Below, in pieces: positions 44,327-51,618 of a stretch of DNA of 51,717 nucleotides. The DNA comes from Acidimicrobiia bacterium (GTDB lineage Bacteria; Actinomycetota; Acidimicrobiia; Spongiisociales; UBA5794). The notes under the pieces are model-generated. The model searched no databases. It had not been told where the DNA came from and saw only the letters and a list, made by a program, of their open reading frames with translations. The translations under genes were made by a program, and so were the position numbers. Location of the stretch: positions 1 to 51,717 of the forward strand of contig JASJCF010000006.1 of assembly GCA_030066265.1 (NCBI GenBank), written 5' to 3'. Position 1 is the stretch's first letter. Each line of letters opens with the position of its first letter.

Positions 44327-45091
44327 ATGAAGATCGTTCGCGTCGACGCCGAGGCAGACGACATCACCTATGGCGCCGTCGAGCCCGACGGAATACGGCT
44401 CTTCCACGGATCTCCGTTCTTCCAGTGGGAGCGCTCTGAGACGGTGTTGCCCATCTCCCAGGTGAAGCTGCTTGCACCGGTGATCCCGACCAAGATCGTC
44501 GCCGTCGGGAGGAACTACGTGGATCACGCTGCAGAAATGGACAGCGCCGTGCCGGAATCCCCCGTGATCTTCCTCAAACCACCGACGGCGGTGATCGGCC
44601 CCCTGGCGCCCATCAAACGTCCACCCGAGTCCTCCCGCGTCGACCACGAGGGTGAACTCGCCGTCGTGATCGGCAAGGTGGCCCGGAGTGTGCGCCCAGA
44701 GGACGTCGGGCCGCACATCCTCGGCTACACGGCCGCCAACGACGTCACGGCTCGCGATCTTCAGCGCAGCGACGGCCAATGGACGAGAGGGAAGGGGTTC
44801 GACACCTTCTGTCCTCTCGGGCCGGCCATCGATACCGAATTCGACCCATCCGAGGCCAACGCGATCACATGCTCGGTCAACGGAGAGATCCGCCAAGAGG
44901 GCAGCACCGCCGACATGGTCTTCGGTGTCGCGGAGCTGGTGTCGTTCGTGTCGTCGGTCATGACGCTGCTGCCGGGCGATGTGATCCTCACCGGTACACC
45001 GGCCGGCGTGGGCCCCATGATGGAGGGGGACCACGTGGAGGTGGAGATCGAAGGAATCGGCGTGCTCATGAACCCGGTGGTGAATGCATGA
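44327..45091 (+). CDS. fumarylacetoacetate hydrolase family protein
   Basis: This 254-residue FAH-fold metal enzyme shows the conserved GRNYVDHAAEM, KPPTAV, the metal-binding Glu pair in VDHEGELAVVIGK, GYTAANDVTARDLQ, KGFDTFCPLGP and LTGTPAGVGPM. The family includes hydrolases, decarboxylases and isomerases of beta-diketones and acylpyruvates, and the substrate cannot be told from sequence. A TACCGT hexamer at 44288-44293 is a possible -10. The stop overlaps gltX (ATGA). Confidence 0.9.
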   Translation: MKIVRVDAEADDITYGAVEPDGIRLFHGSPFFQWERSETVLPISQVKLLAPVIPTKIVAVGRNYVDHAAEMDSAVPESPVIFLKPPTAVIGPLAPIKRPPESSRVDHEGELAVVIGKVARSVRPEDVGPHILGYTAANDVTARDLQRSDGQWTRGKGFDTFCPLGPAIDTEFDPSEANAITCSVNGEIRQEGSTADMVFGVAELVSFVSSVMTLLPGDVILTGTPAGVGPMMEGDHVEVEIEGIGVLMNPVVNA

Positions 45092-46536
45092 GCGTCCGTG
45101 TCCGCTTCGCCCCGTCGCCGACAGGATTCCTTCACGTGGGGGCTGCCCGCACGGCGCTCTACAACTACCTCTTCGCCCGGGCCGAGGGCGGTGTGTTCAT
45201 CCTTCGCTCGGACGACACGGACACTGCCCGGTCTTCGCAGGAGTACCAAGACGACATCCTGGAGCACCTGCGATGGCTCGGGCTGGAGTGGGACGAGGGC
45301 TACGGACTCGGCGGCCCCGGGACATTCCGCCAGTCGGATCGGTACGAGCGCTACGCCCAGGTCGCCGCCGAACTCGTCGAGTCGGGCGCTGCGTACTACT
45401 CGTTCGTCACACCCGATCAGCTCGACCAGTTCAAGCAGGACGCTCGCACGGCCGGGACCTCGCCCGCATACGACGGAAGTCTCGAGCCAGAGCCAGCCGA
45501 GGCCGGGCGGAGGCAGTCGGAGGGCGAATCCGCCGTCGTCAGGTTCCGCGTTCCCAGGCCGGGGGAGACCGTCTTCACCGACGTGGTACGGGGGGACATG
45601 CGGTTCGAGCACGCTCAGGTCGACGACTTCGTGATCCTGCGGTCTGATGGCAGGCCCACCTATCACCTCGCTTCGACCGTCGATGATGTGGACTACGGCA
45701 TCACCCACGTGATCCGTGGTGAAGACCTTCTCTCCTCGACGCCGAAGCACATCCTGCTCACCGAGGCGATGGGCGGTGTGCCTGCGACCTATGCGCATCT
45801 GTCGCTCTTGATGGGCCCTGACGGGAAGAAGCTCTCCAAGCGTCACGGAGACACGGCCATGGCCGCGTACCGTGAGGCCGGCTACCTCCCCGAGGCCGTG
45901 AACAACTATCTCGCTCTCCTCGGCTGGTCGGCATCCGAGGACGACGACGATGTCGTATCGATGGCCGACATGATCGCGAGGTTCGACCTCGGTGCCCTGT
46001 CGCGGAATCCGGCGGTGTTCGACACGAAGAAGCTCGATTGGATGAATGGCGTATACATCCGCAACCTCGACGACGAGGCATTCGTGGCCATGACCCTGCC
46101 CGACCTCGAGCGGTCACTGGGTCGCAGCCTGAGCGCCGAGGAGGTCGAACGCTTCCGCGATCTCGTGCCCCTCGTGAAGGAGCGGACGAAGGTGCTTCCC
46201 GAAGTCTCCGAGCAGGTGCTCTTCCTGTTTCGGCCGCTCGATGGATACGACGAGGCGTCCTGGGAGAAGGTGATGGAGACTCCGGAGGCTGCCGTTGCGC
46301 TCGACGGGGCCATCGAAGCCTTGACCGACCTCGATCCATGGACCACCGAGGCGATCGATGGGGCTCTCCGAGACATGCTCGAGAGCGAAGGACTGTCCGC
46401 TCGGAAGGGATTGCAGCCCCTTCGCGTCGCAGTGTCCGGTTCGACGGTGAGCCCACCATTGTTCGAATCGCTCGAGGTTCTCGGACGCGACGAGACGATC
46501 GCCCGGTTGCGAGCTGCCCGTGCGGAGTTGGCGTGA
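45088..46536 (+). CDS. gltX: glutamyl-tRNA synthetase
   Basis: This 482-residue class I synthetase has the HIGH-type motif PTGFLHVGAA (11-20) and KLSKR (248-252). The usual RIEDTD reads RSDDTD here (40-45). The catalytic domain is standard and the C-terminal helical anticodon-binding domain spans about 320-482. Because gatCAB is present, it is probably non-discriminating, charging Glu to both tRNA-Glu and tRNA-Gln. tRNA-Glu and tRNA-Gln genes lie about 1.1 kb downstream on the other strand. Confidence 0.96.
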   Translation: MSVRVRFAPSPTGFLHVGAARTALYNYLFARAEGGVFILRSDDTDTARSSQEYQDDILEHLRWLGLEWDEGYGLGGPGTFRQSDRYERYAQVAAELVESGAAYYSFVTPDQLDQFKQDARTAGTSPAYDGSLEPEPAEAGRRQSEGESAVVRFRVPRPGETVFTDVVRGDMRFEHAQVDDFVILRSDGRPTYHLASTVDDVDYGITHVIRGEDLLSSTPKHILLTEAMGGVPATYAHLSLLMGPDGKKLSKRHGDTAMAAYREAGYLPEAVNNYLALLGWSASEDDDDVVSMADMIARFDLGALSRNPAVFDTKKLDWMNGVYIRNLDDEAFVAMTLPDLERSLGRSLSAEEVERFRDLVPLVKERTKVLPEVSEQVLFLFRPLDGYDEASWEKVMETPEAAVALDGAIEALTDLDPWTTEAIDGALRDMLESEGLSARKGLQPLRVAVSGSTVSPPLFESLEVLGRDETIARLRAARAELA

Positions 46537-46928
46537 CGAATCCGCCGGCCGACGCCCAGATCACGTTCCTCCCGGCGCGGGATCTGGCTGCGAGCCGGGA
46601 GTTCTACGAGGGCGTGCTCGGCCTGCAATTGGTCCTCGACCAGGCGTCGTGCCTGATCTTCCGAACAACGGACCAGGCATACCTCGGCGTGTGCGAGCAC
46701 CTCGAGCCGTTGGCCGGCAGGAGTGTGGTCGTCACCATCGTCAGCGATGACGTCGACGGCTGGTGCTCGCGCATCGAAGAGCGGGGTGGCACGGTTGAGA
46801 CGGGACCCGAGCACAACGACCGATTCTCCATCTATCACGCGTTCGTCCGCGACCCGGACGGTCACCACATCGAGATCCAGCGATTCGATGATCCGAACTG
46901 GTCGACCTCCGGGGGCGGCCAGTGGTGA
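46533..46928 (+). CDS. VOC (glyoxalase/bleomycin-resistance fold) protein 1
   Basis: This 131-residue protein has two beta-alpha-beta-beta-beta units: FLPARDLAASREFYEGVLGLQLV and DGWCSRIEERGGTVE, ending HAFVRDPDGHHIEIQRF, a typical metal-site pattern (His and Glu). Function in this superfamily is diverse. GTG 46533 sits in a GTGA overlap with gltX and its stop overlaps a second VOC gene. Confidence 0.82.
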   Translation: MTNPPADAQITFLPARDLAASREFYEGVLGLQLVLDQASCLIFRTTDQAYLGVCEHLEPLAGRSVVVTIVSDDVDGWCSRIEERGGTVETGPEHNDRFSIYHAFVRDPDGHHIEIQRFDDPNWSTSGGGQW

Positions 46929-47299
46929 AGCTCGGGACCGTGGTCCTGGGCGCTGAGGACGTCCGGCAGGCGGTCGACTTCTGGTCTCGGGCCCTCGGCT
47001 ACGAACCGGTGTCGTTTCCCGACAGTGCGAACGAGTTCACGATCCTGGTCCCTCCATCCGGAGTCGGGACCAGGGTGGCCCTCCAGCGGGCCGACACGCC
47101 GGTACAAGACCATCCCCGGGTGCATCTCGACCTGGTCGTCGACAACGCCGCAGAGCAGGCTTCCGAGATCGACCGGCTGATCGCCTTGGGCGCGACCCAG
47201 GTGGATTGGGACCTGTACCCACCCGAACCGGACTTCGTCGTGCTCGCCGATCCAGTGGGCAATCGCTTCTGCATCGTCGACAAGAGCCACCGAGGCTGA
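46925..47299 (+). CDS. VOC (glyoxalase-fold) protein 2
   Basis: This 124-residue VOC protein contains KLGTVVLGAEDVRQAVDFWSRALGY, a helix-strand pair, and VLADPVGNRFCIVDK in place of the first protein's metal-binding DPDGHHIEIQ. The consensus Glu is replaced by Cys, so it may not bind metal the same way. GTG 46925 sits in a GTGA overlap with VOC protein 1; GTG 46922 is an alternative. The two proteins may pair as a heterodimer. Confidence 0.78.
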   Translation: MKLGTVVLGAEDVRQAVDFWSRALGYEPVSFPDSANEFTILVPPSGVGTRVALQRADTPVQDHPRVHLDLVVDNAAEQASEIDRLIALGATQVDWDLYPPEPDFVVLADPVGNRFCIVDKSHRG

Positions 47300-47358
47300 A
47301 CCCGCATCCGGCATCGCCCCCGTCGCCGGTCGTGCCGCTCGGCGAGAGGGCGCTCAGC

Positions 47359-47406
47359 TCCGCATGAACCGGCGCTACCGCCTTGCTGTGGGATGGGTCG
47401 GTGCGG
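47359..47406. repeat. 48-bp direct repeat, copy A (shares 21 bp with tRNA-Glu)
   Basis: Copy A differs from copy B (47530-47577) by one base. Both contain a 21-bp stretch identical to tRNA-Glu positions 47650-47670, that is the T-arm/anticodon-stem part. No acceptor stem lies beside copy A. Confidence 0.85.
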
Positions 47407-47431
47407 CTGACGCCGCCCGTCCGGATGTTTC

Positions 47432-47462
47432 TTCCAGGTACCAGGTACTAGGTACCAGGTAC
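47432..47462. repeat. short GGTACC-type tandem repeats
   Basis: Units of the form CCAGGTA and TAGGTA are repeated four times in about 31 bp. Nothing else is recognisable in this stretch. It adjoins the strong hairpin at 47464. Confidence 0.7.
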
Positions 47463-47463
47463 G

Positions 47464-47493
47464 ACGAAACCTCGGCGGTTGCCGAGGTTTCGT
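47464..47493. terminator. 13-bp perfect hairpin, likely bidirectional terminator
   Basis: A 13-bp perfect stem (47464-47476 with 47481-47493) closes a GGTT loop. There is no T-run on either side, so it could be a processing or bidirectional stop signal rather than a classical terminator. It lies between the plus-strand VOC genes and the minus-strand tRNA operon. Confidence 0.5.
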
Positions 47494-47496
47494 GTC

Positions 47497-47510
47497 GTAG
47501 CCCCGACCGG
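47497..47510 (-). repeat. 14-bp copy of the tRNA-Glu 3' end
   Basis: Fourteen bases are identical to 47633-47646, the complement of the tRNA-Glu acceptor and T-stem 3' strand. Together with copy B it forms a disrupted tRNA-Glu 3' half. Confidence 0.75.
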
Positions 47511-47512
47511 GT

Positions 47513-47533
47513 CGGACTCGCTGGGCGAGTCCG
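47513..47533. other. 9-bp perfect hairpin inside the tRNA-like remnant
   Basis: CGGACTCGC pairs with GCGAGTCCG around a TGG loop, inserted at the T-loop position of the tRNA-Glu-like remnant. It may be a small inserted element or part of the remnant's own structure. Confidence 0.55.
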
Positions 47534-47577
47534 CATGAACCGGCGCTACCGCCTTGCTGTGGGATGGGTTGGTGCGG
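47530..47577. repeat. 48-bp direct repeat, copy B (shares 21 bp with tRNA-Glu)
   Basis: The second copy of the 48-bp repeat; it directly follows the 14-bp tRNA-3'-end copy and hairpin, so its order of elements mirrors tRNA-Glu. The anticodon part diverges into CTGTGGGATGGGT. Confidence 0.85.
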
Positions 47578-47597
47578 TTCGCCGCCCTCGAAAGGCG

Positions 47598-47632
47598 GAA
47601 GCCTCCCGCTGTCGCAGGAGGCTTCTCGTTTT
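47598..47632. terminator. terminator hairpin next to tRNA-Glu
   Basis: A 9-bp stem GAAGCCTCC/GGAGGCTTC (47598-47606 with 47617-47625) is followed by TCGTTTT on the plus strand. It lies just 3' of tRNA-Glu on the minus strand, so it probably ends the tRNA transcript, though the better T-run is on the plus side. Confidence 0.6.
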
Positions 47633-47633
47633 G

Positions 47634-47706
47634 TAGCCCCGACCGGATTTGAACCGGCGCTACCGCCTTGAGAGGGCGGCGTCCTAGGCCGCTAGACGAC
47701 GGGGCC
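47634..47706 (-). tRNA. tRNA-Glu (CUC anticodon)
   Basis: This 73-nt tRNA on the minus strand starts GGCCCCG, which pairs with CGGGGCU (the first pair G-U) and leaves A73. The T-arm is GCCGG-UUCAAAU-CCGGU. The anticodon stem CCGCC/GGCGG closes loop CUCUCAA, giving CUC, which reads GAG. No CCA is encoded. Confidence 0.93.
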
Positions 47707-47731
47707 GCGTGGGCGGATGCTACTCCGCCAG

Positions 47732-47803
47732 CTCGGGGGGAAGGACTCGAACCCTCAATAACGGGACCAGAACCCGGCGTGTTGCCAATTACACCACCCC
47801 CGA
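47732..47803 (-). tRNA. tRNA-Gln (CUG anticodon)
   Basis: This 72-nt tRNA on the minus strand has acceptor stem UCGGGGG/CCCCCGA with discriminator G73, and the anticodon loop UUCUGGU reads CAG. A weak U1-A72 first pair is normal for bacterial tRNA-Gln. It is upstream of tRNA-Glu in the same transcript. With gatCAB present, it is probably charged with Glu and then amidated. Confidence 0.92.
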
Positions 47804-47814
47804 AGGCGAACGAA

Positions 47815-47844
47815 ATCATACGTTTCGACCCGGTCTACTTGCAA
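47815..47844 (-). promoter_or_regulatory. sigma70-type promoter of the tRNA-Gln/tRNA-Glu operon
   Basis: On the minus strand TTGCAA (47839-47844) and TATGAT (47815-47820) are separated by 18 bp. Transcription would begin about 5 nt before tRNA-Gln. This is the strongest -35/-10 pair in the window and contrasts with the -10-only protein-gene promoters. Confidence 0.75.
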
Positions 47845-47929
47845 CGGATGGCAGCAACGGGTCCTTGGGTGTCCCCCGTGGGAACGCGAAGTCTGACAGA
47901 ATGGTGGCGGCGAGAAACGAAGGGAGACC

Positions 47930-48517
47930 ATGTTCACGCAAGAAGAAGCGCGAATGGCGAAGACGGCAACAGGGCTCTGGTGGGTCTGGCTGGTCGTCGG
48001 CATCATCTGGATCCTCATTGCCCTGATCGTGCTGCAGTTCGACACGACGTCTGCGGTGACGATCGGCGTCCTCACCGGTGTGATCTTCATCGTCGCCGGG
48101 CTCCAGTACTTCTTTGTCGCCTCGCAAGTCGAGGGATGGAAGTGGCTGTACTTCCTGATCGGGCTGATCCTGGTGATCGGCGGATTCGTCGCACTGGTGT
48201 ACCCGGGGCGCACCTTCCTGATCATGGCGAACATCCTCGGGTTCCTGTTCGCCATCACGGGGATCTTCTGGATCGTGGAGGCGTTCGTGCGGCGGAGCTT
48301 CGACGACCTGTGGTGGCTCGGGTTGATCTCCGGCATCATCATGGTGCTGCTGGGCTTCTGGCTCGGAGGGCAGCTGATCGGCGTCCAAGCGACCACCCTC
48401 GTGGTGTTCGTGGGGCTCTGGGCTCTGTTCCGGGGGATCCTCGACATCGTGACGGCTTTCCAGGTACGAAGTCTCGGCAAGGACATCGACGACTTGACGG
48501 AGTCGGCGGCCGCCTGA
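47930..48517 (+). CDS. HdeD family membrane protein
   Basis: This 195-residue DUF308/HdeD-type protein has six hydrophobic segments in three repeated pairs, e.g. WVWLVVGIIWILIALIVL, SAVTIGVLTGVIFIVAGLQYFF, WLYFLIGLILVIGGFVALV, TFLIMANILGFLFAITGIFWI. HdeD is linked to acid stress in enterobacteria; its role here is unknown. ATG 47930 follows AAGGGAG. A terminator hairpin lies just after the stop. Confidence 0.88.
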   Translation: MFTQEEARMAKTATGLWWVWLVVGIIWILIALIVLQFDTTSAVTIGVLTGVIFIVAGLQYFFVASQVEGWKWLYFLIGLILVIGGFVALVYPGRTFLIMANILGFLFAITGIFWIVEAFVRRSFDDLWWLGLISGIIMVLLGFWLGGQLIGVQATTLVVFVGLWALFRGILDIVTAFQVRSLGKDIDDLTESAAA

Positions 48518-48535
48518 TCGGTTAAAGCAACAGAG

Positions 48536-48559
48536 GGGCACCCGCACGTCCGGGTGCCC
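48536..48559 (+). terminator. terminator hairpin after the HdeD-like gene
   Basis: A perfect 9-bp stem GGGCACCCG/CGGGTGCCC around CACGTC is followed by a short TTCCT tract. Confidence 0.65.
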
Positions 48560-48649
48560 TTCCTCGTGCGACGACGCATCTCACCGTCGGTACCGGGTGC
48601 CGTCCTCGGACATGAACCGCGTCCCCGTGGCTCGGTTCCCAACGCCAAG

Positions 48650-48655
48650 TAGGGT
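48650..48655 (+). promoter_or_regulatory. -10 hexamer TAGGGT for the antiporter gene
   Basis: TAGGGT lies 20 nt before GTG 48676, with GGGAGG between, so the message has a short Shine-Dalgarno leader. Confidence 0.45.
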
Positions 48656-48675
48656 GCCCGGGGAAGGGAGGCCTC

Positions 48676-49977
48676 GTGGGCATCAGTGGTGACGTACTGC
48701 TCGTCCTGCTGTTCGTCGTCTACGCCCTGTTCTCTCGCCGCCTGGCACACAGTTCGTTCACCGCCCCGATGCTCTTCACGGCTGCCGGGCTCCTTGCAGC
48801 GACGGACTTCTTCGGTTCTGCTGCCGTCGACACGTTCGCGCTCGAATTGCGAAGCGACACCGTGCAGTTGTTGCTCGAGGGCACGCTTGTCATCGTGCTG
48901 TTCTCGGACGCTGCTCGCATCGACTCCCGATACGTACGCACGACGGCCTTCCTGCCGACGAGGCTCCTGCTCATCGGCCTTCCGCTGACCATCGCGTTCG
49001 GAACCGCCGTTGCGCTCCTCGTCGAGCCGGAGCTGGGGTTCTGGTCTGCGGCAATCATCGCCATCATCCTCGCTCCGACCGATGCCGCGCTCGGCGAGTC
49101 GGTGGTCTCCAACGAGCGAGTCCCGGTGCTCGTGCGTCAGGGCCTCGCCGTCGAGAGCGGGCTCAATGATGGGCTCGTCGTGCCACTGCTCGCGATCGCC
49201 CTGGCTGCGGCCGACAGCGAGATGACAACCGCGGCGGGAGTCGCTGAGCTCTTCCTGAAAGAGATCGGCCTGGCCATCCTGATCGGGGCCGGCGTCGGTT
49301 GGTTGGGTGCGCGTGCGGTTCGAGCCTCCTCCGCGGCAGGCTGGATGGGTCGAGAGGGGCGCCAGGTGCTCGTCGTGTTCCTCGCTGTGCTCTGTGCCCT
49401 GCTTGCGATCCCCGTCGACGCAAGCGCATTCATCGCCGCATTCATCGGCGGAGCGGTGTTCGGTGCCGGCACACGGGGGCAGTTCCCCGAGATCTGCCAT
49501 TTCTCGGAAGGTGTCGGGCACCTCATGACGATGCTGGCCTTCTTCATCTTCGGATCGGCGATCCTCTACCCGTCGCTCGAGACCATTGGTTGGCGCGCCT
49601 TCCTGTATGCCATCTTGAGCCTCTCAGTGATCCGGTTCGGCGCCGTTCTCGTATCGCTCATCGGAACGAAGCTGATGTTCCCGACTCAGGCCTACGTGGG
49701 CTGGTTCGGGCCACGGGGTCTCGCCTCATTGGTGTTCATGGGCACCGTCGTCGTCGAGTCGGACACGGAGTTCGCAGCGTTGATCATCAACGTCGCGGCA
49801 GCAACCGTAGCCCTCAGCGTCTTGCTCCATGGTGTGTCGGCGTGGCCCGCATCGAACCGATACGCGCAGTGGTACGAGCGTTCGGAAGAAGCCGATCCCG
49901 AGCCGATGGTCGAAGGTCAGGAAGTCAAGATGGTCCCGCACCGAAGTCCGGGCGACGTCGCCAGTATGGATCGCTAG
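48676..49977 (+). CDS. cation/proton antiporter (CPA1/NhaP-like)
   Basis: This 433-residue protein has about 12 membrane helices. The conserved unwound-helix motif AIILAPTDAALGESVVSNERVPVLVRQGLAVESGLNDG (quoted in part) carries the ion-binding Asp pair (TDA and ND). The C-terminal ~40 residues are cytoplasmic and charged. It would exchange Na+ or K+ for H+. GTG 48676 is preceded by GGGAGG. The gene ends 22 nt before the convergent GMC oxidoreductase stop. Confidence 0.88.
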   Translation: MGISGDVLLVLLFVVYALFSRRLAHSSFTAPMLFTAAGLLAATDFFGSAAVDTFALELRSDTVQLLLEGTLVIVLFSDAARIDSRYVRTTAFLPTRLLLIGLPLTIAFGTAVALLVEPELGFWSAAIIAIILAPTDAALGESVVSNERVPVLVRQGLAVESGLNDGLVVPLLAIALAAADSEMTTAAGVAELFLKEIGLAILIGAGVGWLGARAVRASSAAGWMGREGRQVLVVFLAVLCALLAIPVDASAFIAAFIGGAVFGAGTRGQFPEICHFSEGVGHLMTMLAFFIFGSAILYPSLETIGWRAFLYAILSLSVIRFGAVLVSLIGTKLMFPTQAYVGWFGPRGLASLVFMGTVVVESDTEFAALIINVAAATVALSVLLHGVSAWPASNRYAQWYERSEEADPEPMVEGQEVKMVPHRSPGDVASMDR

Positions 49978-49999
49978 AGAGGTCGGCCGACGAGGCCCG

Positions 50000-51616
50000 T
50001 CAGGCGGTCGTTGCCTCGCGGGACATCTCCACGGCGGGTCTCGGGTCCACGTCGCCCTTCACCGGCCAGTACGACATCGCCCGCTCGGCCATCGCCGTGA
50101 TCGTCAGCGATGGATTCACTCCGAGGTTCGCACCGATCGCCGAACCATCGACCACTGACAGGCCGTCGTATCCGAACACGCGGTGGTACTGATCGATCAC
50201 GCCGGTCTCGACATCGGAGCCGATTGGCGCTCCGCCCAGGATGTGGGCGGTTGTGGGCGTGTCGAAGAGCACCTCGTTGACCGAGCCCATGGGATCCCCA
50301 CCCATGGCCGCCGCTGCCAGCCGAGCTGCGTCGTTGGCCTCGGGAATGTACGTCGGATTCGGCTCGCCGTGGCCCTGTTCGGAACTCAATCGCGACCCGA
50401 AGAGCCCACGTTTGCGAATCAGCCGGATGCTGTTGTCGCGGCTCTGCATCACCAAGAGGATCACCGTGCGCTGAGACCACTTCCACACCGACAACGACCG
50501 CAGGAAGGTGAGCGGGTGACGGACCACGGACTGGAGGAACCGGATCTGCCTGGGCACACCGGTTCCGCCATCGACGAGCACCGTCGCGAGCAGGCCGAGC
50601 GCGTTCGATCCCGGGCCGTACCGAACGGGCTCGATGTGGGTATCGGGTTTGGGATGGATCGATGACGTGATGGCAGGGCCGATGGAGTAGTCGACGTCAC
50701 GCCGCCGGGCGACCGCTCCCACCAGGGCCTCGCTGTTGGTGCGCGTCTGGTAGCCGATGCGCTCAGACAGGTGAGGGAGACGACCCCGATCCCGTAGCTC
50801 CAGGAGCAAGCGCGTCGTGCCGAGGGCCCCTGCGGAGAACACGACGTGATCCGCCCGATACGTCGTGCGCCGTTGCGAGATGCCAGGGCGCTTGGCCGTC
50901 ACCTCCCATCTCCCGTTACCACGTTCGAGGTCGACGACCTGCTGTTGCTCTCGGACCTCTGCTCCGTTGCGCTCCGCAAACCACAGGTAGTTCTTGTCGA
51001 GCGTGTTCTTTGCGTTGTGTCTGCATCCGACCATGCAGTTCCCGCACCCGATACAGCCGGTGCGGGTGGGCCCTTCGCCGCCGAAGTACGGGTCCGGCAC
51101 CTCGACGCCGGGTGTTCCGAAGTACACGGCGACGGGCGTCGGCATGAAGGTGTGTTCCACGCCTCGTTCGGCCGCTATCGAGCGGATGACGTCGTCTGCA
51201 GGCGTGAGCATGGGATTCTGCGTGACGCCGAGCATCGAACGGGCGACCTCGAACCATGGCGCCAGCTCCGTGCGCCAGTCGGCGATGTCGGCCCACTGCG
51301 GGTCGTCGTAGAAGGCCTCGTGCGGTGTGTAGTGGGTGTTGGCGTACACCAGCGAACCGCCTCCAACGCCTGATCCCGACAGGATCATGATGTCGCGCAG
51401 CAACGAGATCCGCTGAATGCCCTTCATCCCGAGCTTCGGGAACCAGAGCGACTTCCACACCGCCCAGTTCGTGCGGGGGAAGTCCTCGGCCTGCCATCGC
51501 CGACCCGCCTCGAGCACGCACACCCGATAGCCCTTTTCAGTGAGGCGATGCGCAGTGACGCTGCCACCGAAGCCAGAGCCGATGACGATGACGTCGAAAT
51601 CGTTGGCGTTCGCCAC
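50000..51616 (-). CDS. GMC-family FAD oxidoreductase, cholesterol-oxidase-like
   Basis: This 538-residue flavoprotein has FAD-binding VIGSGFGGSVTAHRL near the N-terminus, ILSGSGVGGGSLVYANT, and the C-terminal GLSVVDGSAIGANLGVNPSLTI. A cysteine cluster, CIGCGNCMVGC (near 193-203), is followed by HNAKNTLDKNYLW, as in the ChoD-like subgroup of mycobacteria. It probably oxidises a sterol-like or other alcohol; the substrate is unknown. GTG 51616 starts 2 nt after the stop of the upstream SDR gene, so the two dehydrogenases are co-transcribed. Confidence 0.9.
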   Translation of the reverse strand: MANANDFDVIVIGSGFGGSVTAHRLTEKGYRVCVLEAGRRWQAEDFPRTNWAVWKSLWFPKLGMKGIQRISLLRDIMILSGSGVGGGSLVYANTHYTPHEAFYDDPQWADIADWRTELAPWFEVARSMLGVTQNPMLTPADDVIRSIAAERGVEHTFMPTPVAVYFGTPGVEVPDPYFGGEGPTRTGCIGCGNCMVGCRHNAKNTLDKNYLWFAERNGAEVREQQQVVDLERGNGRWEVTAKRPGISQRRTTYRADHVVFSAGALGTTRLLLELRDRGRLPHLSERIGYQTRTNSEALVGAVARRRDVDYSIGPAITSSIHPKPDTHIEPVRYGPGSNALGLLATVLVDGGTGVPRQIRFLQSVVRHPLTFLRSLSVWKWSQRTVILLVMQSRDNSIRLIRKRGLFGSRLSSEQGHGEPNPTYIPEANDAARLAAAAMGGDPMGSVNEVLFDTPTTAHILGGAPIGSDVETGVIDQYHRVFGYDGLSVVDGSAIGANLGVNPSLTITAMAERAMSYWPVKGDVDPRPAVEMSREATTA

Positions 51617-51618
51617 GT

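Noticed and set aside
47359-47577. CRISPR array
   Set aside because: Only two copies of a 48-bp repeat are present, separated by 123 bp, with no regular spacers and no cas genes; the repeat is tRNA-derived.
47755-49521. 588-codon open frame on the minus strand
   Set aside because: It runs antisense through the HdeD and antiporter genes and through tRNA-Gln; its product is low-complexity (Arg, Asp, Gln, Glu-rich). It is a GC-driven shadow frame.
51011-51060. [4Fe-4S] ferredoxin domain in the GMC oxidoreductase
   Set aside because: The Cys cluster CIGCGNCMVGC is a known feature of the cholesterol-oxidase-like GMC subgroup rather than a separate ferredoxin domain fusion.
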